This document shows, in pieces, positions 43,890 to 51,405 of a stretch of DNA of 64,000 nt (its first letter is position 1; the number at the start of each line of letters is the position of its first letter). This stretch comes from Aeromicrobium ginsengisoli (lineage in GTDB: Bacteria > Actinomycetota > Actinomycetes > Propionibacteriales > Nocardioidaceae). The DNA is taken from assembly GCF_004134905.2 (NCBI RefSeq), contig NZ_SDPQ02000001.1, positions 372,001 through 436,000 on the forward strand, read 5' to 3'. Under the pieces are notes generated by a model. The model was not told where the DNA came from. It did no database searches and saw nothing but the letters and a program-made list of their open reading frames with translations. A program made the translations under genes and the position numbers.

Positions 43890-44227
43890 CAGGTTCCCTT
43901 CGGGGTGGTGCGGGTCAGGTGGAGGCCGAGCCTGTCGGCCTGGTGCTCTGCGGGTGTCCGTTGCTCGCCGAGCCACAGGTGGAGCACGTCGAGAGCGCCG
44001 GGTCGCAGACTCACGGTTCGGACGCGCCCGTGCTTCTGCGAGGTCACCACGCCGGCGTCCTCGAGCACTCGCAGGTGCTGCATCAGCGACGGCAACGCCA
44101 TCGAGAACGGCGCCGCGAGCTCGGACACAACGGCTGGGGACTTTGCCAACCGCTCCACGACTGCGCGACGGGTCGGATCCGCGAGAGCGCGGAGCACGAC
44201 GTCGAGCTGGTCGTGATACTTAGGCAT
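43889..44227 (-). CDS. ArsR/SmtB family transcriptional regulator
   Basis: 112 residues, winged helix of the ArsR type: LDVVLRALADPTRRAVVERLAKSPAVVSELAAPFSMALPSLMQHLRVLEDAGVVTSQKHGRVRTVSL. No Cys is present, so the metal-sensing CxC of true ArsR is absent and the protein belongs to the metal-free group associated with SRPBCC/AHSA1 genes. The ATG at 44227 is placed by a near-consensus promoter that makes it leaderless. The operator overlaps the start codon, so it represses itself and the two downstream genes. Confidence 0.94.
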   Translation of the reverse strand: MPKYHDQLDVVLRALADPTRRAVVERLAKSPAVVSELAAPFSMALPSLMQHLRVLEDAGVVTSQKHGRVRTVSLRPGALDVLHLWLGEQRTPAEHQADRLGLHLTRTTPKGT

Positions 44228-44263
44228 ACACCTAACTATTGTGCAGTGGCCTGCGTACGTCAA
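44220..44263 (-). promoter_or_regulatory. Leaderless promoter and operator of the ArsR operon
   Basis: Minus strand: -35 TTGACG (44258-44263), 17-bp spacer, -10 AATAGT (44235-44240), then 7 nt to the ATG. The inverted repeat TTAGG-CATACA-CCTAA (44220-44235) spans the transcription and translation start, an effective place for an autorepressor. Confidence 0.7.
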
Positions 44264-44363
44264 GAGAAATGTAGGGAGCTGCTCCCGATGTCGGGGCCGT
44301 GCCGCGCCGCGAGTGTTGGAGACACCCGGCGGCACCGTCGCCGAACGACACAAGGAGCATGAA

Positions 44364-44648
44364 GTGAAGAGATTCATCATCGAGCGTGAGATCGAGAACG
44401 CCGGCGACCTGACCACCGAGCAGCTGGCCGGGATCGCCCAGACGTCGAACGAGGCCGTGGCCTCCCTCGGCGTGCCCTACACGTGGGTCAACAGCTACGT
44501 GGCGGGCGACAAGATCTACTGCGTCCACGAGGCCGAGGATGCCGAGACGATCCTCGAGCACGCCCGGCGCGGCGGCTTCCCGGCCAACAAGGTGACCGAG
44601 GTCGCCAACGAGTTCGGGCCCCAGTCCGCGCCGGCGCCGGTGTCGTGA
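44364..44648 (+). CDS. DUF4242 domain-containing protein
   Basis: 94 residues. A GTG at 44364 follows a perfect AAGGAG 6 nt upstream; the ATG at 44360 is out of frame and stops at once. The pattern KRFIIEREIENAGDLTTEQLAGIAQTSNEAV...WVNSYVAGDKIYCVHEAEDAETILEHARRGGFPANKVTEV is DUF4242, a small ferredoxin-like fold described as a nickel-binding type family; it resembles one half of an ABM barrel. It is followed by a strong terminator, so monocistronic. Function is unknown. Confidence 0.9.
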   Translation: MKRFIIEREIENAGDLTTEQLAGIAQTSNEAVASLGVPYTWVNSYVAGDKIYCVHEAEDAETILEHARRGGFPANKVTEVANEFGPQSAPAPVS

Positions 44649-44682
44649 GCCGTCGCCCGACCTCGGGTGTTGCCACCCAAGG

Positions 44683-44712
44683 ACCGGCCCGGAACAGCGG
44701 GTCCGGGCCGGT
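44683..44712 (+). terminator. Terminator of the DUF4242 gene
   Basis: A perfect 10-bp stem, ACCGGCCCGG (44683-44692) with CCGGGCCGGT (44703-44712), and a 10-base loop, followed by TCTTGGCCGTTCT. It lies 35 bp past the stop. Confidence 0.8.
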
Positions 44713-44755
44713 TCTTGGCCGTTCTGGCAGTGAATTGTGACTATGCGCAAATCGG

Positions 44756-44784
44756 TTGGCAGCCTCGAGGCGCGTACCTACACT
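44756..44784 (+). promoter_or_regulatory. Leaderless promoter of the LAL regulator
   Basis: -35 TTGGCA (44756-44761), 17-bp spacer, -10 TACACT (44779-44784), then GAAGCG directly before the GTG at 44791. This decides the start against the upstream GTG 44737 and ATG 44743, which lie upstream of the promoter. Confidence 0.7.
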
Positions 44785-44790
44785 GAAGCG

Positions 44791-47364
44791 GTGCAGCTGC
44801 TCGAACGCGAGAACGAGCTGGCGGCTTTGCGGGCCGCTCTGGACGGTGCCGTGCAAGGACAGGGCTCCGGCATCGCACTTGCCGGGGACAGCGGCTTCGG
44901 CAAGTCGACACTGATCGAGGCGCTCTGCGCAGACGCCACCGCGGCGCGCGTCCTGCGCACGCAGTGCGACCCGCTGGACACGCCACGTCCGCTCGGACCC
45001 TTCCGCGACCTGCGCCAGCTCGAGCTGGTGGGCCTTCAACGTCGTGAGGACCTGCTGCTCTCCGATCTCTGCGAGCAGGTCTACGCCGCGCTCTCGACCG
45101 AGCCGACCGTGCTGGTGGTCGAGGACCTGCACTGGGTCGATGCAGCGTCGATCGACGTGCTGCGATTCCTCGCTCGCCGCATCGAGTCGATGCCCCTGGC
45201 TCTGATCGTGAGCTATCGCGACCGCGAGATCGATCCGCGGCACTCCGCCCGCCGCCTCCTCGGCGACATCGCGTCGCTCGACGGACTGACGCAGCTGACC
45301 CTCAAGCCCCTGTCGGTCGAGAGCGTCGGCCGGCTGCTCGAGGACACTGACCTCGAGCCCGCGCGGGTGCACGCGATCACCGGCGGCAATCCGTTCTTCG
45401 CCGCCGAGGTCGCCAAGGAGCCGGACCTCCCGCTGCCCAACTCGGTGCGCGACGCCGTCCTGGCGCACCTCTCCGACGTCACCTCGCACGACTTCGAGGT
45501 GCTGCAACTGATCGCCACAGCGCCGGACCGTCTCGACGACCGTGCGCTGCCGCTGCTCGGCGTGGACCTCCCGACGCTTCGCCGGCTCGACGCGACGTCG
45601 CTGCTCTCTCGTACGGGAGACGGCATCGTCTTCAGACACGAGCTCGCCCGACAGGCGATCGAGACCACCATCCCGCCGGGCGGCAGCTCCCGGCTGCATG
45701 CCGTGTTGCTCGACGTGCTCGAGCAGGTGGAGACCCGCGATCCAGCGGTGCTGAGCCACCACGCGGTGGGCGCTCGCGACGGAGCGCGTGCGACCCGGTA
45801 TGCCCGCATGGCCGCGGAAGACGCTGCTCGGGCGGGCGCTCACACCGAGGCCGCGGCCTTCTTCGCCACCGCGCTGGAGCATCTCGACTCCCAGGACCCG
45901 CGCGAACGAGCCGCGCTGCTGCTCCAGCTCTCGTACCAGCAATACATGACCAGCAGGCTGGTGGAGGCCATCGACAACGTCCGCGCCACGTTCCCGCTCT
46001 GGGAGCGCGCAGACGACCCAGCCGGGCTCGCCGCCGCGCACGAGGCGGTCGCGCTCTATGAGTACTACAGCGCTCGACGCCATCAGGCCGAGACGTACTC
46101 CGGCCGCGCCGCCGAGATCGCCGCGGCACCAGCGGCCAGCCTTGCACTCGGAACCGCTCGGGCGCTGCAGGGCTATCTGGCGATGATGCGGTCCGAGATC
46201 GACCAAGCTCGAGAGTTCTTCGCCGAATCGACCCAGGTCGCCGCCCAGCACCACGACGGTCTGCTGTCACTGAAGAGCGGACTCTTCCACGCCACCACCG
46301 AGCTGGTCTGCGAGGAGGACGGTGCACGGACCAGCCTGTTGGACCACATCGACGCCGCGCGCGATGGCGGCTGGGACGAGCTCGCCTCCACCGGCTACTC
46401 GCAGATCGCGAACCTCGATGTCGAGCACGGCCGGTTCCGTGCCGCGGAGAACCTGCTTCAGCTCTCAATCCCGTTCACCGTCGAACGGGACATCCCGATC
46501 TGCCGGCACTGGCAGACCGCCGTACGCTCACGACTTCACCTTCACCAGGGTCACTGGAGCGCCGCCCTCGAGGACGCCGAGGAGGTCCTCAGCAGCGAAG
46601 GCATGCCACTGGCCAAGCTCTGGCCGCACCTGGTCAACGTCCTGGTGCCGCTGCGCCGCGGCGAGGAGGTCGATCTCCACGCACTGGACGAGATCTGGGC
46701 TCTCGCCGACCGGATCGACGAGCCACTGCGGCGACTCGGCGTGCTGACCGCCCTGGCCGAGGTGTCCTGGATGACCGAAAGGACCGATGAGCGAGTGGCG
46801 GGACTCGCTGTCGACCAGCTCCCCACGCTCGCGGCTCAACCGGGCGCGGCGTGGGGCGCTGGGCAGCTGGCGGTGTGGCTGCGCCGGCTCGAGCTTCCAG
46901 TCGATGCCCTCGATCAGCTTGCCGAGCCGTTTCGGCTCGCCCTCGAAGGCCGCCACGCCGACGCCGCTCGGTGGTGGAACCTGGCTGGAGATCCGTTCGC
47001 CGAAGCGATGTCGTGGGCCGACTCGGCTGGATCAGAGGAACGAGTGCGCGGGATCAGGCTGCTCGACGGACTCGGCGCCATCGGCACTGCCGACCGCCAC
47101 CGCGTGGTCATGCGCGCCGAGGGTCACGCAGCAGTCCCCCAACGGCCGCGCGAGAGCACGAGGGCGAACCCGGCCGGCCTCACCAACCGGCAGCTCGAGG
47201 TGGCGAAGCTCGTCGCGCGCGGACTCTCGAACGCGGAGATCGCGTCAAGGCTGTACATCTCCCCCAAGACCGCCGATCACCACGTGTCGGCGATCCTCGC
47301 GAAGATCGGACTACCGACTCGGCGCGCAGTCGTGGTCCAGGCTGCTGAGCTCGGCCTCGTCTGA
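44791..47364 (+). CDS. LAL-type LuxR transcriptional regulator with AAA ATPase
   Basis: 857 residues of the large ATP-binding LuxR class (MalT-like). Walker A GDSGFGKS (32-39), Walker B TVLVVEDLHW (about 105-114), a long helical TPR-like middle (about 300-780), and a C-terminal GerE helix-turn-helix (about 795-855: GLTNRQLEVAKLVARGLSNAEIASRLYISPKTADHHVSAILAKIG). Start at 44791 from the promoter position. LAL regulators integrate an unknown inducer with ATP binding and activate cluster genes; the target here is not obvious, since the flanking genes are small. Its last 54 bases overlap a gene on the other strand. Confidence 0.92.
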   Translation: MQLLERENELAALRAALDGAVQGQGSGIALAGDSGFGKSTLIEALCADATAARVLRTQCDPLDTPRPLGPFRDLRQLELVGLQRREDLLLSDLCEQVYAALSTEPTVLVVEDLHWVDAASIDVLRFLARRIESMPLALIVSYRDREIDPRHSARRLLGDIASLDGLTQLTLKPLSVESVGRLLEDTDLEPARVHAITGGNPFFAAEVAKEPDLPLPNSVRDAVLAHLSDVTSHDFEVLQLIATAPDRLDDRALPLLGVDLPTLRRLDATSLLSRTGDGIVFRHELARQAIETTIPPGGSSRLHAVLLDVLEQVETRDPAVLSHHAVGARDGARATRYARMAAEDAARAGAHTEAAAFFATALEHLDSQDPRERAALLLQLSYQQYMTSRLVEAIDNVRATFPLWERADDPAGLAAAHEAVALYEYYSARRHQAETYSGRAAEIAAAPAASLALGTARALQGYLAMMRSEIDQAREFFAESTQVAAQHHDGLLSLKSGLFHATTELVCEEDGARTSLLDHIDAARDGGWDELASTGYSQIANLDVEHGRFRAAENLLQLSIPFTVERDIPICRHWQTAVRSRLHLHQGHWSAALEDAEEVLSSEGMPLAKLWPHLVNVLVPLRRGEEVDLHALDEIWALADRIDEPLRRLGVLTALAEVSWMTERTDERVAGLAVDQLPTLAAQPGAAWGAGQLAVWLRRLELPVDALDQLAEPFRLALEGRHADAARWWNLAGDPFAEAMSWADSAGSEERVRGIRLLDGLGAIGTADRHRVVMRAEGHAAVPQRPRESTRANPAGLTNRQLEVAKLVARGLSNAEIASRLYISPKTADHHVSAILAKIGLPTRRAVVVQAAELGLV

Positions 47365-47640
47365 CCCTTCCGTCGGGCGTGCGAAGCGGAGGAACCAGAC
47401 CAGCATGAACGCCGTGCTCAGCTGGTTGAACGCGTGAAGGAGCCAGATCGGCCCGACCGGCAGGCTGAGCACGTACACCGAATAGACGGCGTTGCCAGCG
47501 TTCGCGAGCACCAGGTTGCCGAGGCTGTACGAGGCCAGGTCGCGGGTGCGCAGAGCCTTGGTGAGCATGGGCAGGGTGCTGCAGGCGAAGATCGCCGTCG
47601 AGACGATCCCCGCGAGCACGGGCAGGCTGGTCGAAGTCAT
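47311..47640 (-). CDS. SemiSWEET/PQ-loop-like small membrane protein
   Basis: 109 residues with three hydrophobic helices (about 5-25, 40-62, 66-86). The segment VLAGIVSTAIFACSTLPMLTKALRTRDLASYSLGNL matches the PQ-loop/SemiSWEET pattern of a triple-helix bundle, the bacterial half-transporter. A short acidic tail follows and overlaps the end of the LAL gene by 54 bp in the opposite orientation. Transport of a sugar or other small solute is possible but not shown. Confidence 0.78.
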   Translation of the reverse strand: MTSTSLPVLAGIVSTAIFACSTLPMLTKALRTRDLASYSLGNLVLANAGNAVYSVYVLSLPVGPIWLLHAFNQLSTAFMLVWFLRFARPTEGSDEAELSSLDHDCAPSR

Positions 47641-47752
47641 GCCCCGACGTTAGGAACCAGCGCGCTCCCAGACATCGGGTGCAGCTCCCCATCTACCGCT
47701 CATCCGGTATGCCTGCACGACTCAAGGCGCACCGTCGGTCATACTCACGCTC

Positions 47753-48553
47753 ATGGATGAGCAGCGCACGGCGTGGTGGCGTCGTCCCCGTGCGAAGGTG
47801 AGCTTTTCCAGGCTCTGGGCAGGCGGAGCGCTCGTGATTGCGACAGCGTTCCTGGTCGGCCTCGGCGTCATCGTCGACGACGGCCGATGGCGGGCCAAGG
47901 TGCTCGGCGGTCTCGTGAGCGCGCTGAGCTTCGGGATCATGCTGCTTGTCGTGGTCCACCTGAGTCGTCCCGTCCGCACGTACGACAGCATCGCCTCGGC
48001 GGACACCGACGCGATGGCCGACTGGGACGCAGCCATGCGCACGAGCGGACGCGTGGAGGTCGCACTCAGCCCGCTCAAGGTCCTCCTCACGTTCGTCGGG
48101 ATCACGGCAGTCCTCGTCGTGACAGGACTGATGGTCCTCCGCAGCGGCGACCCTGTTGGCGTCGTGATCGGACTCGTCGTGTTCATCATGTTCGCGTTCC
48201 TTGGACTAGTCCCCCACTTCCAGTTCGTCACCGGCAGCAAGCCGGCGGTCCAGGTCGACGCTCTTGGCATCCAGATCGCGCGCTGGGGACGTCTGACGAT
48301 TCCATGGTCCGCCGTGCAGCACGTCGAGGTGCTCCAGAGCACTGCCCGGCAAGCCAACGTCATCATTCGCGTGACGCCGACCTTTGACGCACAGGACTTC
48401 GCGGCACGTCCACTCATTCTCCGTCTGATCGAGATGCCGTCCCGCGCCTCGAGCGGGGATTCGTACGCGATCCCCTCGACGACGAGGGCCAACGCGCGAA
48501 CGCTGGCGGCCTGGCTCGCCAAGGAGAAGCTGGAAAGACGCGGTACGACCTGA
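47753..48553 (+). CDS. Membrane protein with C-terminal PH-like domain
   Basis: 266 residues, four helices (about 22-44, 50-72, 106-128, 132-154) and a cytoplasmic tail (about 160-260) that looks like the YdbT/STM3941-type PH fold (KPAVQVDALGIQIARWGRLTIPWSAVQHVEV...). Function is unknown. The start at 47753 lies close to the preceding start on the other strand (113 bp), so the two share a divergent region. The 3' neighbour arr is convergent with a 15-bp gap. Confidence 0.72.
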   Translation: MDEQRTAWWRRPRAKVSFSRLWAGGALVIATAFLVGLGVIVDDGRWRAKVLGGLVSALSFGIMLLVVVHLSRPVRTYDSIASADTDAMADWDAAMRTSGRVEVALSPLKVLLTFVGITAVLVVTGLMVLRSGDPVGVVIGLVVFIMFAFLGLVPHFQFVTGSKPAVQVDALGIQIARWGRLTIPWSAVQHVEVLQSTARQANVIIRVTPTFDAQDFAARPLILRLIEMPSRASSGDSYAIPSTTRANARTLAAWLAKEKLERRGTT

Positions 48554-48568
48554 CCACCGTCGCCTGCC

Positions 48569-48979
48569 TCAGTTGATGATCTCGCCGCGTTCGTCCGCGA
48601 GGATCGCGGCGAGTCGGTCGCGCCACTCCTGAAGGGCCTCCGGGGTCAGGCGGGTCCAGTCGTGCACCTCGCCGAGGACCACGAGTGGTTCGGTACTGCG
48701 ATAGGACCGCGTCGGGTTGCCGGGGAACTTCTTGTCGGTCACGTTCGGATCGTTCTCGAACGACCCCGTCGGCTCGACGGCATACACCCGAGGCTCTCCG
48801 TCACCGGCCGCGATCTCGGCGGCGAGGCCGGCGCCGTCGACCAGCGCCGTGAAGTAGATGTGGTTCATCACGATCTCGGGGCGGTAGTTCGACCGAAAGC
48901 CCGCTGTCAGCAGGTCTCCCACCTGCAGATCGGCCTTGGTGCCATGGAAGAACGGACCCTCGTCAAGCGCGTCACTCAT
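48569..48979 (-). CDS. arr: NAD(+)-rifampin ADP-ribosyltransferase
   Basis: Inactivates rifamycins by ADP-ribosylating the C23 hydroxyl with NAD+. 136 residues, in the range of Arr proteins. The N-terminal FFHGTKADLQVGDLLTAGF is near-identical in type to mycobacterial Arr; His12, Tyr42 and Asp77 have the same 30- and 35-residue spacing as the catalytic His19, Tyr49 and Asp84 of M. smegmatis Arr. The gene stands alone between two unrelated transcription units and has no mobile element beside it, so it is probably intrinsic to this soil actinomycete rather than newly acquired. Confidence 0.95.
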   Translation of the reverse strand: MSDALDEGPFFHGTKADLQVGDLLTAGFRSNYRPEIVMNHIYFTALVDGAGLAAEIAAGDGEPRVYAVEPTGSFENDPNVTDKKFPGNPTRSYRSTEPLVVLGEVHDWTRLTPEALQEWRDRLAAILADERGEIIN

Positions 48980-49132
48980 AGGCCCCCACCCTACGGGTTC
49001 GAGACATCAGGACTCGAACGTCATACTGCCCGTCTCACAGCTTCGCCCGCGTGTTCGTCGATTGTTCGTCTGTCGGACCGGTCCCGGACAACCGCGCTGC
49101 CTAGCGTTTCTCTCCTCGGGAAGGACGTAGCT

Positions 49133-50050
49133 ATGAGATCGACCCCGGTGGCTCGGGCTCGCGGGATCAGCAAATGGTTCGGACAGGTGATCGCGCTCGA
49201 CGAAGTCGATTTCGACGTCGCCGCCGGGCAGGTGCACGGCCTGGTGGGGCCCAACGGAGCAGGCAAGACCACGCTGCTCGGTCTGCTGCTCGGCCTGGCA
49301 CGTCCCGATGCCGGCGCCCTCGAGATCCTTGGGTCGCCGACGCGGCACACTCTCGAAGTCCCGGTGGGCGTCGCCGGGTTCGTCGACGGGCCGAGCCTCT
49401 ACCCGGCGCTCTCCGCCCGACAGAACCTCGCAGCTCTTGCCTCGCTGCGCGGTACGTACAAGGCATCCGCCGTCGACGACGCCCTCGAGCAGGTCGGTCT
49501 GAGCGATGTCGCGGACAACCGCGCTCGTGGATTCTCACTGGGTATGCGGCAGCGCCTCGGCCTGGCGGCGGCGCTGCTCACCAACCCCCGGCTGCTGATC
49601 CTCGACGAGCCGTCCAACGGTCTGGACCCGGCCGGCAAGCAACACGTCCACCAGGTCATTCGCACGCTGTCCGACGACGGCGTCGCAGTCGTGCTCTCCA
49701 GCCACCGGATGGATGACGTGGCCGCGCTCTGCACGGACGTCACGTTGCTGGCCACCGGCCGGGTGGTGTTCACGGGACCACTGGCCAAGCTCGCCGCCGA
49801 GAGCGACGAGACCGACTACCGGGTGCTCACGTCGGACGCCGCGAAGGCCGCGGTCGTCGCGGCGGACACCCCTGGTCTCAGGATCATCGAGTCCGGGGAG
49901 ACGCTGGTCGTACGCGGACCGGTGCTCGCGATCGATCACCTGGTCATCCGGCTCGTCGGAGCCGGTGTCGCCCTCCGCGAGCTCACTCCCGTGATGTCGC
50001 CGCTCGAGGCCGCGTTCCTCGCGCTGACCCATACCGAGCCACCGCTGTGA
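49133..50050 (+). CDS. ABC transporter ATP-binding protein
   Basis: 305 residues, ABC-2 export type. Walker A GPNGAGKTT (about 38-46), signature FSLGMRQRLGLAAALL, Walker B LLILDEPSNGLDP, switch His in VVLSSHRMDD. The C-terminal about 75 residues are the DUF4162-like domain of drug/lipid exporters. The ATG at 49133 has GGAAGGA 9 nt upstream. Its stop overlaps the permease start (GTGA). It drives export by the permease; the substrate is unknown, and the linked secreted phosphoesterase suggests an envelope role. Confidence 0.93.
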   Translation: MRSTPVARARGISKWFGQVIALDEVDFDVAAGQVHGLVGPNGAGKTTLLGLLLGLARPDAGALEILGSPTRHTLEVPVGVAGFVDGPSLYPALSARQNLAALASLRGTYKASAVDDALEQVGLSDVADNRARGFSLGMRQRLGLAAALLTNPRLLILDEPSNGLDPAGKQHVHQVIRTLSDDGVAVVLSSHRMDDVAALCTDVTLLATGRVVFTGPLAKLAAESDETDYRVLTSDAAKAAVVAADTPGLRIIESGETLVVRGPVLAIDHLVIRLVGAGVALRELTPVMSPLEAAFLALTHTEPPL

Positions 50051-51393
50051 GCGCCACGCTCTCACGGCCGGTTGCTCCGCCGGCCGCACCGTTCATGCCC
50101 GCGTACCGCTTCGAGCTCGTCAAGCTGCTCGTCCAGGGCCGGACCCGGGCCGTGCTGCTGGTCTGCCTCCTCGCGCCGGCCGCCTTCGTCGCAGTGATCA
50201 GCCAGCAGAGCTCGCTGCCGACCGACACCGTGTTCGGTCGCTGGATGAACGCGACCGGATGGGCCGGCTCACTGGTGGTCCTCGCCTTCGCCTGCAGCTG
50301 GGGACTGCCGTTGCTCGTGTCGCTCGTCGCGGGCGACGTCTTCGCGATCGAGGACCGGCTGGGCACCTGGCGGCACCTGATGGTCGCGGTGCGCTCACCT
50401 CGGCGGATCTTCGTGGCCAAGGCGCTGGCCAGCCTGACCGTGACGCTGCTGCTGATCGCCTGCTTGGTGACCTCGAGCGCGATCGGCGGTCTGGCGGCTG
50501 TCGGCAACCACCCGCTGGTCGGCCTTGACGGACATCTCCTGACGCCCGGTGCAGCGGCGCGGACCGTGCTGCTCGCGTGGGCTTGTGTGGTGGCGCCCGC
50601 CCTGGCGTTCGGCGCGATCGGCCTGCTCGGATCGGTGCTGCTTGGCCGCTCCCCGATGGGCCTTCTGGTGCCGGCCGTCCTGGCTCTCGCGATGAACCTG
50701 GCGCTCCTGCTGCCCGTGCCGGTCGCGCTCCGCCTCGCCCTGCCCAGCAACGCCTTCCTGGCCTGGCGCGGGCTGTTCACCGAGCCCGCCTCGACCGGGC
50801 CACTGCTGATCGGCATCGTCGTCAGCCTGCTCTGGACCGCAGTTGCGACGGGACTCGCATATGTGATGTTCGTACGTCGCGACTTCACGGATCTGTCCAA
50901 CGACGGAGCCACCCGGCGTACGCTCGTCGCCGCGGCCCTGCCGCTCGCGGCGCTGGCTGGCGCCACCGCGCTCGTCCTGGCCGTCGCCTCCCCAGGCAGC
51001 ACCGGCACCGGCGTCGAGAAGGCCAAGCTCGAGACCTCGTTGTCGACCGCGTTCGCGCATCTCTACGTGCTGCAGACGCAGGAGCTGCATCGTCCCTCGG
51101 TCACCGAGGCGCAGCTCGACACGAGCACCGCGTGCGACAAGGGCGGATCGCGGGTCCAGGACCACGGCCCCGGCAACGACTGGCGCTGCGTCGTGACCTG
51201 GCGCCTGCCGGGCGCGTCGGCGACAGGCTCCGCGATCTATCAGCTCGACGTCACGGCTGACGGTCGGTACATCGCCGACGGAGACGGACCGAAGGAGGTG
51301 AACGGCTCATTCCAGGTGCGCACGTCGACCGGCGACACACCTAACCCCCTGTGGCAGCTCGACGGCTATGTCGACCTGCTCGACCGCAACTGA
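50047..51393 (+). CDS. ABC-2 type permease with large extracytoplasmic C-terminal domain
   Basis: 448 residues. Residues about 20-310 contain six to seven membrane helices including a long loop pair with VSLVAGDVFAIEDRLGTWRHLM, typical of ABC-2 permeases. After the last helix (about 296-318, LVAAALPLAALAGATALVLAVA), a soluble domain of about 125 residues follows (two Cys: STACDKGG and WRCVVTW, probably a disulfide; then YQLDVTADGRYIADG). It resembles a small secreted lipocalin-like or NTF2-like domain. Such a fused tail is unusual for this permease type. Coupled to the ATPase gene upstream and 12 bp before the phosphoesterase. Confidence 0.88.
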   Translation: MSATLSRPVAPPAAPFMPAYRFELVKLLVQGRTRAVLLVCLLAPAAFVAVISQQSSLPTDTVFGRWMNATGWAGSLVVLAFACSWGLPLLVSLVAGDVFAIEDRLGTWRHLMVAVRSPRRIFVAKALASLTVTLLLIACLVTSSAIGGLAAVGNHPLVGLDGHLLTPGAAARTVLLAWACVVAPALAFGAIGLLGSVLLGRSPMGLLVPAVLALAMNLALLLPVPVALRLALPSNAFLAWRGLFTEPASTGPLLIGIVVSLLWTAVATGLAYVMFVRRDFTDLSNDGATRRTLVAAALPLAALAGATALVLAVASPGSTGTGVEKAKLETSLSTAFAHLYVLQTQELHRPSVTEAQLDTSTACDKGGSRVQDHGPGNDWRCVVTWRLPGASATGSAIYQLDVTADGRYIADGDGPKEVNGSFQVRTSTGDTPNPLWQLDGYVDLLDRN

Positions 51394-51405
51394 GAAGGGA
51401 ACACC

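Noticed and set aside
44488..46254. A 588-residue frame opposite the LAL regulator
   Set aside because: Shadow of the ATPase domain; no start signal and no recognisable domain.
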